This document shows, piece after piece, positions 12,964 to 24,145 of a DNA stretch of 64,000 nt. Location: NCBI GenBank assembly GCA_900291925.1, contig UWYS01000005.1:558001-622000 (forward strand). The letters run 5' to 3'. Position 1 is the first letter of the stretch; every line of letters starts with the position of its first letter. This DNA comes from Thecaphora thlaspeos (lineage: Eukaryota > Basidiomycota > Ustilaginomycetes > Urocystidales > Glomosporiaceae). The notes under the pieces were generated by a model. That model ran no database searches and was not told the origin of the DNA. It worked only from the letters and a program-made list of their open reading frames with translations. Made by a program: the position numbers and the translations under genes.

Positions 12964-13969
12964 AAGCTGCACGTGATAAACTGCAATTTTCGGCCGCCCG
13001 TGAGCGCCTTTGGACCTAGTGCTGAGAGAAAAATAATAGGGCGAAATTCGAATCGAGGGAAAAGAAAGACGGAGAGCGGGACGCCGGCCCCGCTTTCCTC
13101 GGGCCAGAGCGAGGCCCAGGGCACAAGGGGAGGGGCCCTGCGCGGCTGGGCGCTTGCATGACTTGGGGCGGGCGCGAGAGTCGGGCCAAACCCGCCGCCG
13201 AGACGATCAACCCTTGAAATCACAACCATCAGTAACCCTCAAGCAAAGGTAAGTGTCGCTACGCCAGCTCGACCTCTTCATCGACAAAAGCCCCCCCATG
13301 TCACAGACAGACGGAGTCTGCGTGAACGGAATAACCGGTGATGGGCAGGACGAATGGCGGAATGGATACGGGACAGAGGACATCCTTTGGCAGGACGATA
13401 GCGGTGAAGGGCCGTCGCCGCCGCCTCGCTGGCAACGACAAAGACGTTGTATCCCCGCCAACTGCATACACGATCTTTGCTCGGCTCACTTTTCCTGTCG
13501 CCGCTACGCTCTCGGACGGCCAAAAGCGCTGTCGCTCGCGCTGGGGGTCCCATCAACCGGAACCGCCACTTAGGCTAAGAATGGCGCTTATGAACGACGA
13601 AAATGCACCATCTCTGGAGCCTGATCTCAGGCAGAAACGTAGCGCGATGCATCTGGAGGCATGCTCGGCGGCTTTGGCGGAACGGCGTCTAGTCATCCAC
13701 TTTAGCTGTGGATTGACAGAAATAGGCGGTCCGGGGAGTTTTGGCAGGGCATGGGAGGCTGGGCATCACTGCCGTTGGTCGGGTTGTTGGGATTCGGCGC
13801 GCCAGGCGGACATTGCGACTGACTCGCAGAAATCTTTACTTCACTTGCTCCCTCGACCTTCGACACCGCCCACCGACGTTCCTACTTCCACCTCCCTGTC
13901 CACTCGCACCGACCTTGTGCTTCGTCCGACACTCCGACCTCTCTTCCGGCCCACTCCCAGTTTGTCAAG
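11829..13969. promoter_or_regulatory. Divergent spacer between two ribosomal protein genes
   Basis: About 2.1 kb separating uL13 (minus) from eL32 (plus), so it must contain both promoters. A (CT)n microsatellite runs from about 12932 to 12961. GC-rich tracts around 13080-13200 resemble the GC-rich tracts ahead of eEF1A at 19350-19430. No coding gene was recognised. Confidence 0.4.
12932..12962. repeat. (CT)n microsatellite
   Basis: A nearly perfect CT dinucleotide run of about 30 bases in the uL13/eL32 divergent spacer. Such tracts are common in pyrimidine-rich fungal promoters. Confidence 0.9.
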
Positions 13970-14499
13970 ATGGCCGCCACTAACATCCCTATCGTTAAGA
14001 AGAGGACCAAGTCCTTCAAGCGCCACCACTCGGACCGATACCACCGAGTTGGCGAGTCATGGAGGAAGCCGAAGGGTATTGACTCGTGCGTCCGTCGCCG
14101 CTTCAGGGGCACCATTGCCATGCCCAAGATCGGCTATGGCTCGAACAAGAAGACCCGCCACCTGATGCCCAACGGCTACCGCCGCTTCGTCGTCTCGAAC
14201 GTCAGGGATGTTGAGCTCCTCCTCATGTGAGTATTCCGCGCCGCTGGTTTTTCGGCGAAGCGTCACCTTGGGTTATGGGACTCGGCTCGTACTCCTGGCG
14301 GACGGCTCCAGCTGACCTTGTCGTGTAACTACACCATCTCCCCCGAGGCATTTGCGTCTGCAGGCACAACAACTCGTACGCTGCCGAGATTGCCCACAAC
14401 GTCAGCAGCAAGAAGCGCATCGACATCCTCGAGAAGGCCAAGGTCCTCGGCGTCAAGGTCACCAACGCCGGTGCCCGTGTCCGCGCCGAGGAGGCCTAA
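13970..14499 (+). CDS. RPL32: 60S ribosomal protein eL32
   Basis: Two exons, 13970-14226 and 14364-14499, give 130 residues, the same length as yeast Rpl32. It is a structural protein of the large ribosomal subunit. Exon 1 carries [36 protein letters not shown] and [16 protein letters not shown], all typical of eL32. The intron (GTGAGT donor at 14227, CTGCAG acceptor ending 14363) splits an ATG codon, and joining gives [20 protein letters not shown] in frame. Exon 2 ends [19 protein letters not shown]... and stops with TAA. The start is well supported by the conserved [14 protein letters not shown]. Confidence 0.95.
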
Positions 14500-15774
14500 A
14501 GCGGTCCACCGTCTATCTTGACTATCGACCCTCGCGCCTCTTCCTCGCTACACCCTGTTCCCGACCTACCACGCCTCTTTTCCTCGCATCTCCATCCGTC
14601 CCCACATGATATGCCCGGCTCCACCACCCAGCCATTCGTTTCTTTTGTCGCCCAACCATGCACAATAACAAACGCCCAATGTACATCACACCCACACCCA
14701 CACCTCGGCTCCGTGCGGTGGTCGTCGCCTTGCGCGCACGCTGATTCTCAATCCGAGAGGCGTCGGTCACGTCCCGTCGACCTTCACGGAGCACCCACCT
14801 CTTCCTCCTTCCGTCTTGGCCAGCTTCGCATGTCGACGGCCTCGACCACCGAGCCTGACCCACTCGGTCCCGGGAAGGAGACACCCCCCCTTTCGGAAAG
14901 TTCTCCTGCCTCGCTTTTCTCTTTACATATACACGTGGACCGCTAGCGCGCGTTGTACGTAGGAGCAGCGAGATCGATCCGCAATCCAAAAAGAAAGCCG
15001 CGGGTCTCGCAACGCCCACAGACAAAGGACTGAAGACGCGGACTGTGCAGGCCCAGACTCCAGCGTGCGCTTGACTCGCCTCCGAACGAATGCGAGACCG
15101 ACTGGACAGGGTGACGATGGAAGCGTGGCGTGGTGAAAGGCAGAGGCAGTACCAGGGCGCCTGGCACAAGGGGGTTGCCGAGCCTGATATGAGGATGATG
15201 ATGCGGTCCAATGTTGTGTGTGGTTGTTCCTGTGGCCGTCTGCGATTAGAGCGCAACAGGTCGACGAAAGCAGACGAGCACTCTCTTATGTAGCTCTCGC
15301 GTTGGGGTCTGACCGCGGTGCTGTCTGCTTCGTCCCATGCCTTGCGCTCGTGATACGACGAGGGCGACGTGCGAGCGATGCGGGGCGTGTTGGCGGGAGA
15401 GCTTCCTCTCCGGCTTCCGACGAAAAGCTGGGCTCAGCTCCACTTGACACCGGAACGCCAGACACGAGAGACCTCAGAGCCTGCTCCAGACACCAGGGTC
15501 CGTGTCTGATTCTCGACGCGCTACCTCCAAACACGCTCACCACACCACCCGGCCTTGTCTGTCGACACGCCATCCATCTCCCCCTCTACCGCGCCTACCT
15601 CTGATCCCTCTCCATCTCCCACCGATATCAAGACACCGCGGCAGACTTCACCTTCGCTCAGTCGCGCTCTACGCCCTCGGCTTAGCTTCTATCCGCAGCA
15701 AAGGCGACGGACGGGGAAGCGGGAAGCCGCGCTTCTTCTCGTTCGACCATCGTCGCCGCCGCCTCTTCCACGAC
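14500..15774. other. Intergenic: eL32 3' region and TAF7 promoter
   Basis: About 1.3 kb without a recognisable gene on either strand. A C/A-rich and C/T-rich stretch at 15480-15620 probably belongs to the TAF7 promoter or leader. Confidence 0.4.
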
Positions 15775-17968
15775 ATGGACAAAGCGCAGCAGAATGGGGC
15801 GCAGGAAATGCCACCGCCATCCCTGCCTCCTCGCACGCCGTCCAACGATGTCTCCACCGCTGGCCGACGGGCCAGCGGTGGACCTAGCTCTGGCAGCCGT
15901 CAAGCTAGGCCCCGGCGGTCCGTCCGCCCTTCAGCCAAGGCGATCATGGCTCGCGAGAACTCGCCAGACGCTTGGGAGCACGGCGGGCGCAGTCAGCGCT
16001 CTACCCGCACACCGACGGGCAACCGGCCTCAGATCAAGCTCAAGATGCGTCAAGCCGGCGGTGCTGCTGGCGGTCTGGGACAGGGGCCAAAGACGAAGCC
16101 ATATATGCAAGGCTTCGACAGAGAGCTCGACAGCGAAGACGACGAGACCGGCGAAGGCCTGGCCTTTGAGGAGCAGCTCATCCTCCGTATGCCGGAAGGG
16201 CCCAACTGCGACAAGTTGCGGGAGGCCGTCGGCAAGCGTCAGGTGGGCGACGATGTGTGGTTCAAATTCAAAGGTGAGTTGCGACAGCGCACTCGTCTCG
16301 GACACTTCTTGATGGCAAAGCGACAGTACGCCGGATCTGACATCCTCTTCGTGCATCGCTGCCCGCCGTTCCTGTCCCGCTCCGCCGCTAGATTCCCGCC
16401 GAGCTGTCTTTCATGTCGGCAGTGCACTCTACTCGGCGAAGCTGGTGGACCTGCCGTCGATCATCGAGTCTCACAAGACGCTCGACAACCGCCAGTTTTT
16501 CAAGATCTCAGACATCTCGCAGATGCTGCTGATTGAGGATCAGATCCAGGATGAAACACAGGCATCTGCTTCCGCGTCCGGCAAGGGCTTCGACATCAAC
16601 GACTTCATCTATCCGCACGGCATCACGCCGCCGATGAAATGGGCGAGGAAGCGTCGATTCCGCAAAAGGGCACCCAGAAGAGCCATCGAGACGGTCGAAA
16701 AGGAGGTGGAAAGGCTGCTCAAGGAGGACAAGAAGGCCGAAGAGGTAGAATACGATATCTTCGATGCCGCAGATGGCTTGCCTCCAGACCTCGACGACGA
16801 CGAAGATGATGATGCAGAGGGCGAGGACGACAACGACGGCCGCTCCGTGTCAGCCTCGGTAGCCGGCGGGATGTCGATGACCGACACGCCTCGGCCGATG
16901 GGATCGGACGACGAAGGGACGCAGCTCGACGAGGGCGAGGACATGGGCTCGCAGATGGGCGATTTCGACAGGAGGCACGGCGGCGAGGATGGCTACGACG
17001 ACGATGACGATGACGTCGATGAGGACCTCGCTGCCGAGCTCGACGCGGCGCTCGAGGAGGAGGACGATGGCGAATCGATGCGCGGCGCTGGCAGCGAAGC
17101 TCAGAGCCGCGCGAGCGATCAGGAAGACCTCTGGGACGACGAAGACGACGATGATGGCGACGACGATGATGAGGAGGAGGGCGATGAGGATGAGAACGAC
17201 GACGAGAAGGAGGCGCGAGTACGCGAGGCGCAGCTCGAGGCCGAGTGCAAGGAGATTGAGGCGCTCGTCAGGAGGAAGCAGGCCGACGTCGACAGCACGA
17301 TGAACTTGATCATCAAGGTGAGTACGGCTCGTTCCTTCTGCGCCTCCCTGTTCGTCACCCCATCCCACTGTGTGCTGATCACAGACATCGTGGCTTGTCC
17401 CGCCCGCTGCGGCCCACTTCCCCCTTGAGCGCAACAGAGCCGACACCAGCAGGCTTTGCGCAGGCTCACGACGGAGAGGGACATCAAGCGCGGTCAACTC
17501 GCCGATGTCAAGCAGACCCGTCGCGAGAAGAGGGAGGCCAAGGTGGCGGCCGCTGCCGCTGCCGAGGCTGCGCTCACGGCCAAGGAGCAGGAGCAGGGGC
17601 AGAGCGACCAGGCCGCGACGCAGCAGCAGCAGGCTTCGGCAAACGGCGGCGTCGCTGCTGTTGTCGACGCCGTTGGACCCACTTCCATCGTCGAAGCGCA
17701 TGCAGGCTCTCCCAACAGGTCGGCCAGGGCTGGAGCCAGGCTGCTCGAATCGGCCGTCCCCACCAGCAGACCTGCAATGCCGCCGCCCGCCCTTCCGGCC
17801 AGCCGATCTGTCGCTGCCCCGGTCGCCGAACCGACGCCAATGGACGTCAATGCGGCGGAAGGCGGAGTTCAAGGCGGATCAGCTGCAGGACAGATAGGCG
17901 GCGAGGACGACGAAGAGGAAGACGATGATGACCTGTGGGACGACGGAGACGACGGGGACGACAGCTAG
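15775..17968 (+). CDS. TAF7: TFIID subunit TAF7
   Basis: Three exons, 15775-16273, 16392-17317 and 17438-17968, give 651 residues. The TAF7 (TAFII55) N-terminal domain spans roughly residues 125-275: LAFEEQLILRMPEG, WFKFK-DSRRAVFHVG (joined across intron 1), KLVDLPSIIESHKTL and DISQMLLI, ending in YPHGITPPMKWARKRRFRKR. TAF7 binds and restrains TAF1 inside TFIID and acts in the nucleus. After the domain comes a long Asp/Glu-rich region (about 320-460), then a basic coiled-coil helix (LRRLTTERDIKRGQLADVKQTRREKREAK) and an acidic tail. Both introns have GTGAGT donors and restore frame. It is longer than many TAF7 proteins because of the acidic linkers. Ends in TAG. Confidence 0.93.
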
Positions 17969-19525
17969 ACAGGCGAGGTGTTTCTTTTCGTCTGAATTTA
18001 CTGGTATATTTTCTCGACCCTCGACTCGCGAGGAATCTTTGCTATTCTGGCGACTAACCCATCCTCATGTAATTTTAGACCAGGTCACACAGAGTTCATT
18101 CAGTCTTAGTGTCTTTGTTCTTCATTTCGAGCACCAAACAGCCGGACGGAGTCAGACAGACCCCAACTGTCTGTGCTCCAGACAGCGTGCTTGTGCCAGG
18201 TCCTCGACCCCACAACGGACGAGTCGACGGCCATGAGCCTCACCCCTTCGCATCGTCGATGGATCGGGGAAGGCTAGAACGGTAGAAGTTGACACGTTCC
18301 CAACCTTCCAGGCGGACGTACGGGCCAGCAAGGCTGACCTATCGATGCGCAAGGTCCTCTGCGAACTGTTCGACCTGCATTCGATGTTCGTGCGTGTGGC
18401 AAACCCTTCGACATGCTCGAAATTGGCAGAGCATAACGGCGGATCGTCTTCCGCAATGGGCACATAATCGTGTCGACCTGGCGTTCTACACGACTATGCC
18501 CGGGGGCGCTCAACAGCTCGGAGACCTCGACCATGTCTTTGTGCGCATTCCCTGGTAAAGGCGGCACCAGCACTGAGGCACTCGAAGCTCCCCGTTACTG
18601 ACAAGCATGATGGAGCTGGGCGCGACGGTGGCAAACGGCTGCGTGGAGGTGTCTGAGGCGAAAGCCTCGATGGACGTCACCGCTGCGTCCCCCCCTCTCC
18701 AGAGGTCATTCGCTCTTTGCCCACGCTCCTTGTCTGGCGCGCTGCCGGCGGGGTTCGAAACCATCCAGCATGCAACCAGGACCTCGACTAGACTGCCTTA
18801 TGAGCCTTGACGTCGTCAAGGGGCAGCCAGCAGGAGTTGGGCCGGTGGCAAAGGGCAAGTTCAGCAGCTGGACAAAGGGAATCGGAAGCCGACTTGAATT
18901 CACCGTTTGAAAATTCAATCTCCTAGAAATCCCGAACGGCTTGCCCACTTGAAGAGATGGGCCAAGCCTTTGAAATCAAGAGGGGAATGCCGCAGCAGCG
19001 GAACAGTAGCGGTCTAATCACTCCGAGTTTCCCGTTGCCTCAACTTCAGACCAAGATTCCTGCACCTTCTATTGGAAACGCGATCAGATTTGTTAGAGCC
19101 CCGGCCTACAGCGTGGGCGTCAAATACAAATCTGCTAATCGAGGGCTGGGTTCGCTGAAGGAAATCGACGCATGGGCCGCCCTTTTTGGTCTCGAGGGCT
19201 GGTGGTGGGCTGGGGGGACGCGCGCGCCCGCTCCAGAGGGCAGGCAGGAGAGAGGCAGGCAGCCTGCTGGGCAGCTGCGCCGTGATTCGCTGGCCTTCTG
19301 GACGGTCCTGAGGCGACGAGGGGGCGGGAAGAGGGAAAATTTTTGCTCGATCCGTCGCCCCTGCCCAGCCCGTGCCCAGCTGGCCGCCCGCGCGCCCCCC
19401 CTCCCTGTCCTGGGCCCAGCGCGCGGCATCGAATAAAGCCCCAAGCCCGCCCACGCTTCATCCTTCCTTTCTTTCCTCATACACCCCCTCATCTTTCGTA
19501 TCCACACCACACACACACATTCACA
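17969..19525. promoter_or_regulatory. Upstream region of the eEF1A gene
   Basis: About 1.55 kb between TAF7 and eEF1A. No gene recognised. From 19200 the sequence becomes GC-rich with repeated CCCAGC/GCCCAG tracts (19360-19430), then switches to a C/T-rich leader (19445-19525). This architecture is typical of strong constitutive fungal TEF1 promoters. A B-box-like GGTTCGAAACC at about 18751 has no tRNA fold around it. Confidence 0.5.
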
Positions 19526-21334
19526 ATGGGAAAGGAGAAGCTTCACGTAAGTGTCAAATCACTTGATGCGCATCAGCGGCAGCAGCAACAGTATCGCGCA
19601 CGCGCTGTCGCTGTCTGTTCGCCACCGTCGCCGACGAGGTGGCGGCTGCCTGGCCGCCGATGTTTATCTTGCTGGCGTGGCACGGAGCGAACCCGGTCTT
19701 TTACGGCAGCGTTGCCTTGGATGACCATGGCTCGCTACGTTGCTGCCCAGGGGACATCCTCGCCACCGTGTTTTTCTCCTAGCACAGCGTGACGGACGCG
19801 ACGGCGGCATCGCTTGCCTCTTTCTATGTGACATAGCATCTAACCTTGTCTTGCTCTCCTTCGTCACTTCCATTTCATCAGGTTAACGTCGTCGTTATCG
19901 GACACGTCGACTCCGGCAAGTCCACCACCACGGGCCACCTTATCTACAAGTGCGGTGGTATCGACAAGCGTACCGTCGAGAAGTTCGAGAAGGAGGCCGC
20001 CGAGCTCGGCAAGGGCTCGTTCAAGTACGCATGGGTTCTTGACAAGCTGAAGGCTGAGCGTGAGCGTGGTATCACCATCGACATCGCTCTCTGGAAGTTC
20101 GAGACCCCCAAGTACATGGTCACCGTCATCGACGCCCCCGGTCACCGTGACTTCATCAAGAACATGATCACTGGTACTTCGCAGGCTGACTGCGCCATCC
20201 TCATCATCGCCGGTGGTACCGGTGAGTTCGAGGCTGGTATCTCCAAGGACGGTCAGACCCGTGAGCACGCTCTGCTCGCCTTCACCCTCGGTGTCCGCCA
20301 GCTCATCGTTGCCGTCAACAAGATGGATACCACCAAGTACTCCGAGGACCGATTCAACGAGATCATCAAAGAGACCTCCAGCTTCATCAAGAAGGTCGGC
20401 TACAACCCCAAGACTGTTGCCTTCGTCCCGATCTCGGGATGGCACGGAGACAACATGATTGAGCCCACCAAGGAGATGCCCTGGTACAAGGGATGGGAGA
20501 AGGAGACCAAGTCGGGCAAGTCGATCGGCAAGACCCTCCTTGACGCCATCGACGCCATCGAGCCCCCGTCGCGCCCTACCGACAAGCCCCTCCGTCTTCC
20601 CCTCCAGGATGTCTACAAGATCGGCGGTATTGGAACTGTCCCCGTCGGACGTGTCGAGACCGGTGTCATCAAGCCCGGTATGATCGTCACCTTCGCCCCC
20701 TCGAACGTCACCACTGAAGTCAAGTCGGTCGAGATGCACCACGAGCAGCTCACCGAGGGTCTCCCCGGTGACAACGTTGGATTCAACGTCAAGAACGTCT
20801 CCGTCAAGGACATCCGCCGCGGTAACGTCGCCTCGGACTCGAAGAATGATCCCGCCATGGAGGCCGCCTCGTTCAACGCCCAGGTTATCGTCATGAACCA
20901 CCCCGGTCAGATCTGCAACGGCTACGCCCCCGTCCTCGACTGCCACACCGCCCACATCGCCTGCAGGTTCTCGGAGATCCTCGAGAAGATCGACCGACGT
21001 ACCGGAAAGTCGGTCGAGACCGCCCCCAAGTTCATCAAGTCCGGTGACGCCGCCATGGTCAAGATGGTCCCTACCAAGCCCATGTGCGTTGAGTCGTTCA
21101 ACGAGTACCCCCCTCTCGGACGTTTCGCCGTCCGTGACATGCGCCAGACGGTCGCCGTCGGTGTCATCAAGTCCGTCGACAAGACCGCCAAGGGAGGCAA
21201 GACCACCAAGGCTGCCGAGAAAGCCCAAAAAAAGGTAAGACTTTTCCCCATGCGCGATCGATCGAGTTTGTCTGCATCCGGATTGGCTGACATTGTTCGC
21301 ACCTCCCCTTTCGATGACCCTCTCACAGAAGTAG
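19526..21334 (+). CDS. TEF1: Translation elongation factor eEF1A
   Basis: Three coding exons, 19526-19546 (MGKEKLH), 19882-21234 and 21329-21334 (Lys plus stop), give 459 residues. It is the GTPase that delivers aminoacyl-tRNA to the ribosome. G1 is GHVDSGKST (residues about 14-22), G3 is DAPGH and G4 is NKMD. Intron 1 (335 bases) follows codon 7, a common place in fungal TEF1 genes and often important for expression. The last intron (94 bases, 21235-21328) sits one codon before the stop, so the last exon codes for a single lysine. If that intron is retained the frame stays open to 21495 and adds a long tail. Codon use is strongly biased to C-ending codons, as expected of a very highly expressed gene. 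Confidence 0.96.
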
Positions 21335-21997
21335 ACTTGGATCTTCCGAGTCTGCTCTGTAGAGCTCCCTACCTCGGGGCCCTATTTACCTTTTTTCGCC
21401 CGCTACCCGGCAGCGGAGTTCGCCGCGGATCCCCCACCTTGAGCGAAGTCGCCGTCCGACTTTCCTCGCCCCCTTCCCCACATGTTGTACCTTGATTCAG
21501 TAGCCTACGACGTGTCAGCACTCCTCGCTCGGCGCTTTCGGCACAAAAACGAGGAAAGTTGAAACAACACTGTTCTCGAAGCCTTTCCCGCTAAACCCTT
21601 GCCTGTGCGATGTGGCAGAGAATTGGTGTTCTGCTGGCCGGCCGTACTGGCGTGGCGTCGGGAGCCATGCCCTTGTATAACTACCTGTCAGATTACCTAC
21701 AAGTCATTATGTAGAAAGGACGTGTCCATCGCTACATACTCTACTGGCCCGTCTCGAACTCGATGCCCCGCATGGCCTCACCGACCTTGAGCTGCGCCCT
21801 CGCCTTGGACTCTCCCTCGCCGCCTCCGTCCATGCTGGCGTCGCCCGTTTTGCCGAATAATGTCTCCATGTCGCCTTCGTCCATCCTCGAGGTGCCCTAC
21901 TGTGTCGTGCTCGTCACGCCTGTGTGGAAGTCGTCGACGCCGTCCGAGTCGTCGATTGCTCCAGCGACGAAGAGCCGGTCGCGGAGAGAGAGAGAGC

Positions 21998-22028
<31 letters not shown>

Positions 22029-22217
22029 GCACGCAGCCGCCTGCTTTCCATAGTCAGCTCTACTTACTGCTTGAGCCCCTTCACGGCACGACTACCTCCG
22101 GCGTCTCGCCGACACCAGTCTCCTCCATGGTCACGGGGCCAGGGTAGAATTGTCCATTGCTCTCTCCGACCTCGAGGCACGTGCCAGTCAGCACGAGGTC
22201 GCTTCTAATTATGTGTA
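21335..22217. other. eEF1A 3' region up to the transposon
   Basis: No gene recognised. Holds the 3' UTR of eEF1A and a (GA)n microsatellite. Ends at the TA dinucleotide flanking the transposon-like element. Confidence 0.5.
21980..22028. repeat. (GA)n microsatellite
   Basis: An interrupted GA dinucleotide run of about 48 bases, broken by single C and A substitutions, in non-coding sequence. Confidence 0.9.
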
Positions 22218-23158
22218 ACGCGTCTCCCTGGGGACCTGTCCTCCCTTTTCTACCACCATCTCCTTGCCACCATGGCGCACCATCTCTTGTGTTGATGGCC
22301 ACACCAAAAAGGCAATACACTATGTTTCAGGTACAACTACATGCAATGCACAACTAGTCCGGCTTGGCAAGTCCTCCACAGCCACCATAGGGGTCACGGA
22401 AGATCAGGGGGACGTTGTAGGCCTCAAGACTGCTTGGCCCGGGCAGGGAGGGATCCAGTGCAAGTGAGTTGGTCATTGTGGGTGGCTTGGCAGTCCCAAT
22501 GGGTGGTGAGCCGCTCTCCTGTGGCCCTGTTGATCATCTGGTCCTTGCAGATGGAGCGGCAGTTGCCTGGCTTGGCAATGGTCTTGAGCGGTGAGGCACT
22601 GCGACACTTCTTCTCATTGGCAAGCTCGGCCGCATGATGCAAAGTCTTGGCTGCCTTGAGCAGCTTGCGCCGGACAAGGCTGCCCTTTCTCTTGTCTGTG
22701 CTGCCCTGCATTTTGCACAGGAGGTGGTCAAAGGGCAGGGAAGCAGACTGACACAATCCAAAGCACCCAGCACTTGTTGCAGAAGTCGAGATCTTCTTTT
22801 CTGCCGGCACAACAACCTTTTGCCTCCCAGAGAAGCCCATGATCACGCCCGTCTCGTCCATGTTGTACAGCTGGTCCCGTGCAATGTCATACCCCTTGAT
22901 GGTGCGGGCGAAGACGTTGTAGAAGGTGGTAAGGTTGTCAAGCTTTGCTGCCTCTTTGCGGACGGCTTGGCGGTGTGACGGTAGGACTGTGTGGCGCGGC
23001 ATGATGGCAGAAGAGCAGTGAAGATCACTTTTGCAACGGTGGAGTCAGAGAGGAAATAACAATACAGGAGGAGATGGTCATCGACAAGAGAGATGGTGCA
23101 CCATGGTGGCGAGGAGATGGTGGTAGAAAAGGGAGGACAGATTCCCAGGGAGACGCGT
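22218..23158 (-). mobile_element. Internally deleted pogo/Fot1-like DNA transposon with terminal inverted repeats
   Basis: The element is 941 bases and flanked by TA on both sides (22216-22217 and 23159-23160), the target duplication of Tc1/mariner/pogo elements. Its ends are inverted repeats of about 82 bases (22218-22299 and 23077-23158) with a few mismatches, starting ACGCGTCTCCCTGGG. A minus-strand frame from 23002 carries a DDE transposase fragment: TFYNVFARTIKGYDIARDQLYNMDETGVIMG, in which NMDETG holds the first catalytic Asp. After about 65 residues the frame jumps to a basic C-terminal-looking segment (KLLKAAKTLHHAAELANEKK). The DNA-binding N-terminus and the later catalytic Asp residues are missing, so it cannot be autonomous. 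(The start and end positions were read by eye.). Confidence 0.82.
22424..23002 (-). pseudogene. Transposase remnant (pogo/Fot1, DDE_1 type)
   Basis: A frame of 192 codons lying inside the inverted-repeat element. Residues about 25-68 match the region around the first catalytic Asp of pogo-like transposases (YNMDETGVIMGFSGRQKVVVPA). The rest does not look like a complete catalytic core, and the N-terminal helix-turn-helix/CENP-B domain is absent. It is best read as a relic left by internal deletion; mobilisation would need an enzyme from elsewhere. Confidence 0.7.
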
Positions 23159-23374
23159 TAGAAGCAACTTATTCGCCGATGGCGGGAACTACAGCTGTCA
23201 AATTGTGCAGCTTCCCCATGAGCGCAACCGAAGGCGCTCGACACTACACATTCTCCGCCCGTCAGCATCGAGAACAAGTCACGGTCAATTGAACAAGTCA
23301 GCCAGCGTGGAAGAACGATCTCATTGAACATGTGGGAGCGGGGGGAGGCGCGACTCGAGAAGGGGCATGCACCG

Positions 23375-24145
23375 CTACTCTTCGCAGCCAAACCACGCTC
23401 GCTCTATGGGCTTGAGACAGTTGAGGCGGAAAGGGGAGAGGGATGAGGCATTGATCGGGGTGTCAAACGCCATGAGGATGTTCTGGAGCGGATTCGATGT
23501 GGTCGGGAAGTGGTCGCTCGGCGAGAACCTGGCGTGCTGCTGTCGCAGTATCGCCGCTGCTTGCGCCGCCTGGCCGGGCGTCCCATCGAGGAGTCTCTCG
23601 ATCCGGTCGATATCCTCGGCTGCTTCGAGGTCGGCGGCCGAATGGTCCTGTGTCGTGTCTCTCGCAAAGCGTCTTGAAGTATTGTTGAGGTCGACGAGGT
23701 GAGCCAGGTGGAGGCCGAGAGGTCGGAGAACACGCTCCTTGTTGCTGTCCGACAGGTCCGAGTGCCAGACGTGGGCCGCCAGCAGCGTCAGCTGCACCGT
23801 CAGTCCAAGACCATAGAACTTCGCCAAATTGAACCAGGCTGGCTAGCGCCAACAGTACTGGACGGAGTGGATCGGCGAGATCTGGTACTTCTTGTCGATG
23901 CTCAGCCTCATCGCTCGAAACCTGTCAAGCATGTTGAAGCCGACGGAGAGCGGAAACGGCGCAGACGGGCGTGGGACCGAGACGAGCAGATCCGACGGGA
24001 TGGTGTTGAGAGTTGTCGCATCGCTGTCGAGCGAAGGACGAGGGACTTCTGACACAGCGGCGAGGGCTACGCTCTCGAGAAGCTTCTCGACGATCCCCGG
24101 AGCAGACTGCTCGAGAGAGAGGCTTTCAAAGTTGCTGTAAGAAAG
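23375..24145 (-). pseudogene. Coding-like continuation of the unknown gene beyond in-frame UAG codons
   Basis: Directly after the UAG at 24148-24146 the same frame stays open to a second UAG at 23845-23843, then again to a third stop at 23377-23375. Both segments have the GC-rich third positions of real genes here and read as plausible protein, for example PFPLSVGFNMLDRFRAMRL and AWFNLAKFYGLGLTVQLTLL (a possible membrane helix). I see no domain I recognise. It could be a decayed 3' half, a readthrough extension, or exons joined by small in-frame introns that remove the UAGs. A TTTCTTACAG acceptor-like sequence directly follows the first UAG, which keeps the splicing option open. Confidence 0.5.

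Noticed and set aside
18730..18780. B-box-like GGTTCGAAACC suggesting a tRNA
   Set aside because: The flanking bases do not form a T-stem and no acceptor stem or A box fits.
19864..21228. A 454-codon minus-strand frame opposite eEF1A
   Set aside because: Shadow of the highly biased eEF1A gene; composition (Leu, Gly, Asp, Val repeats) is typical of such shadows.
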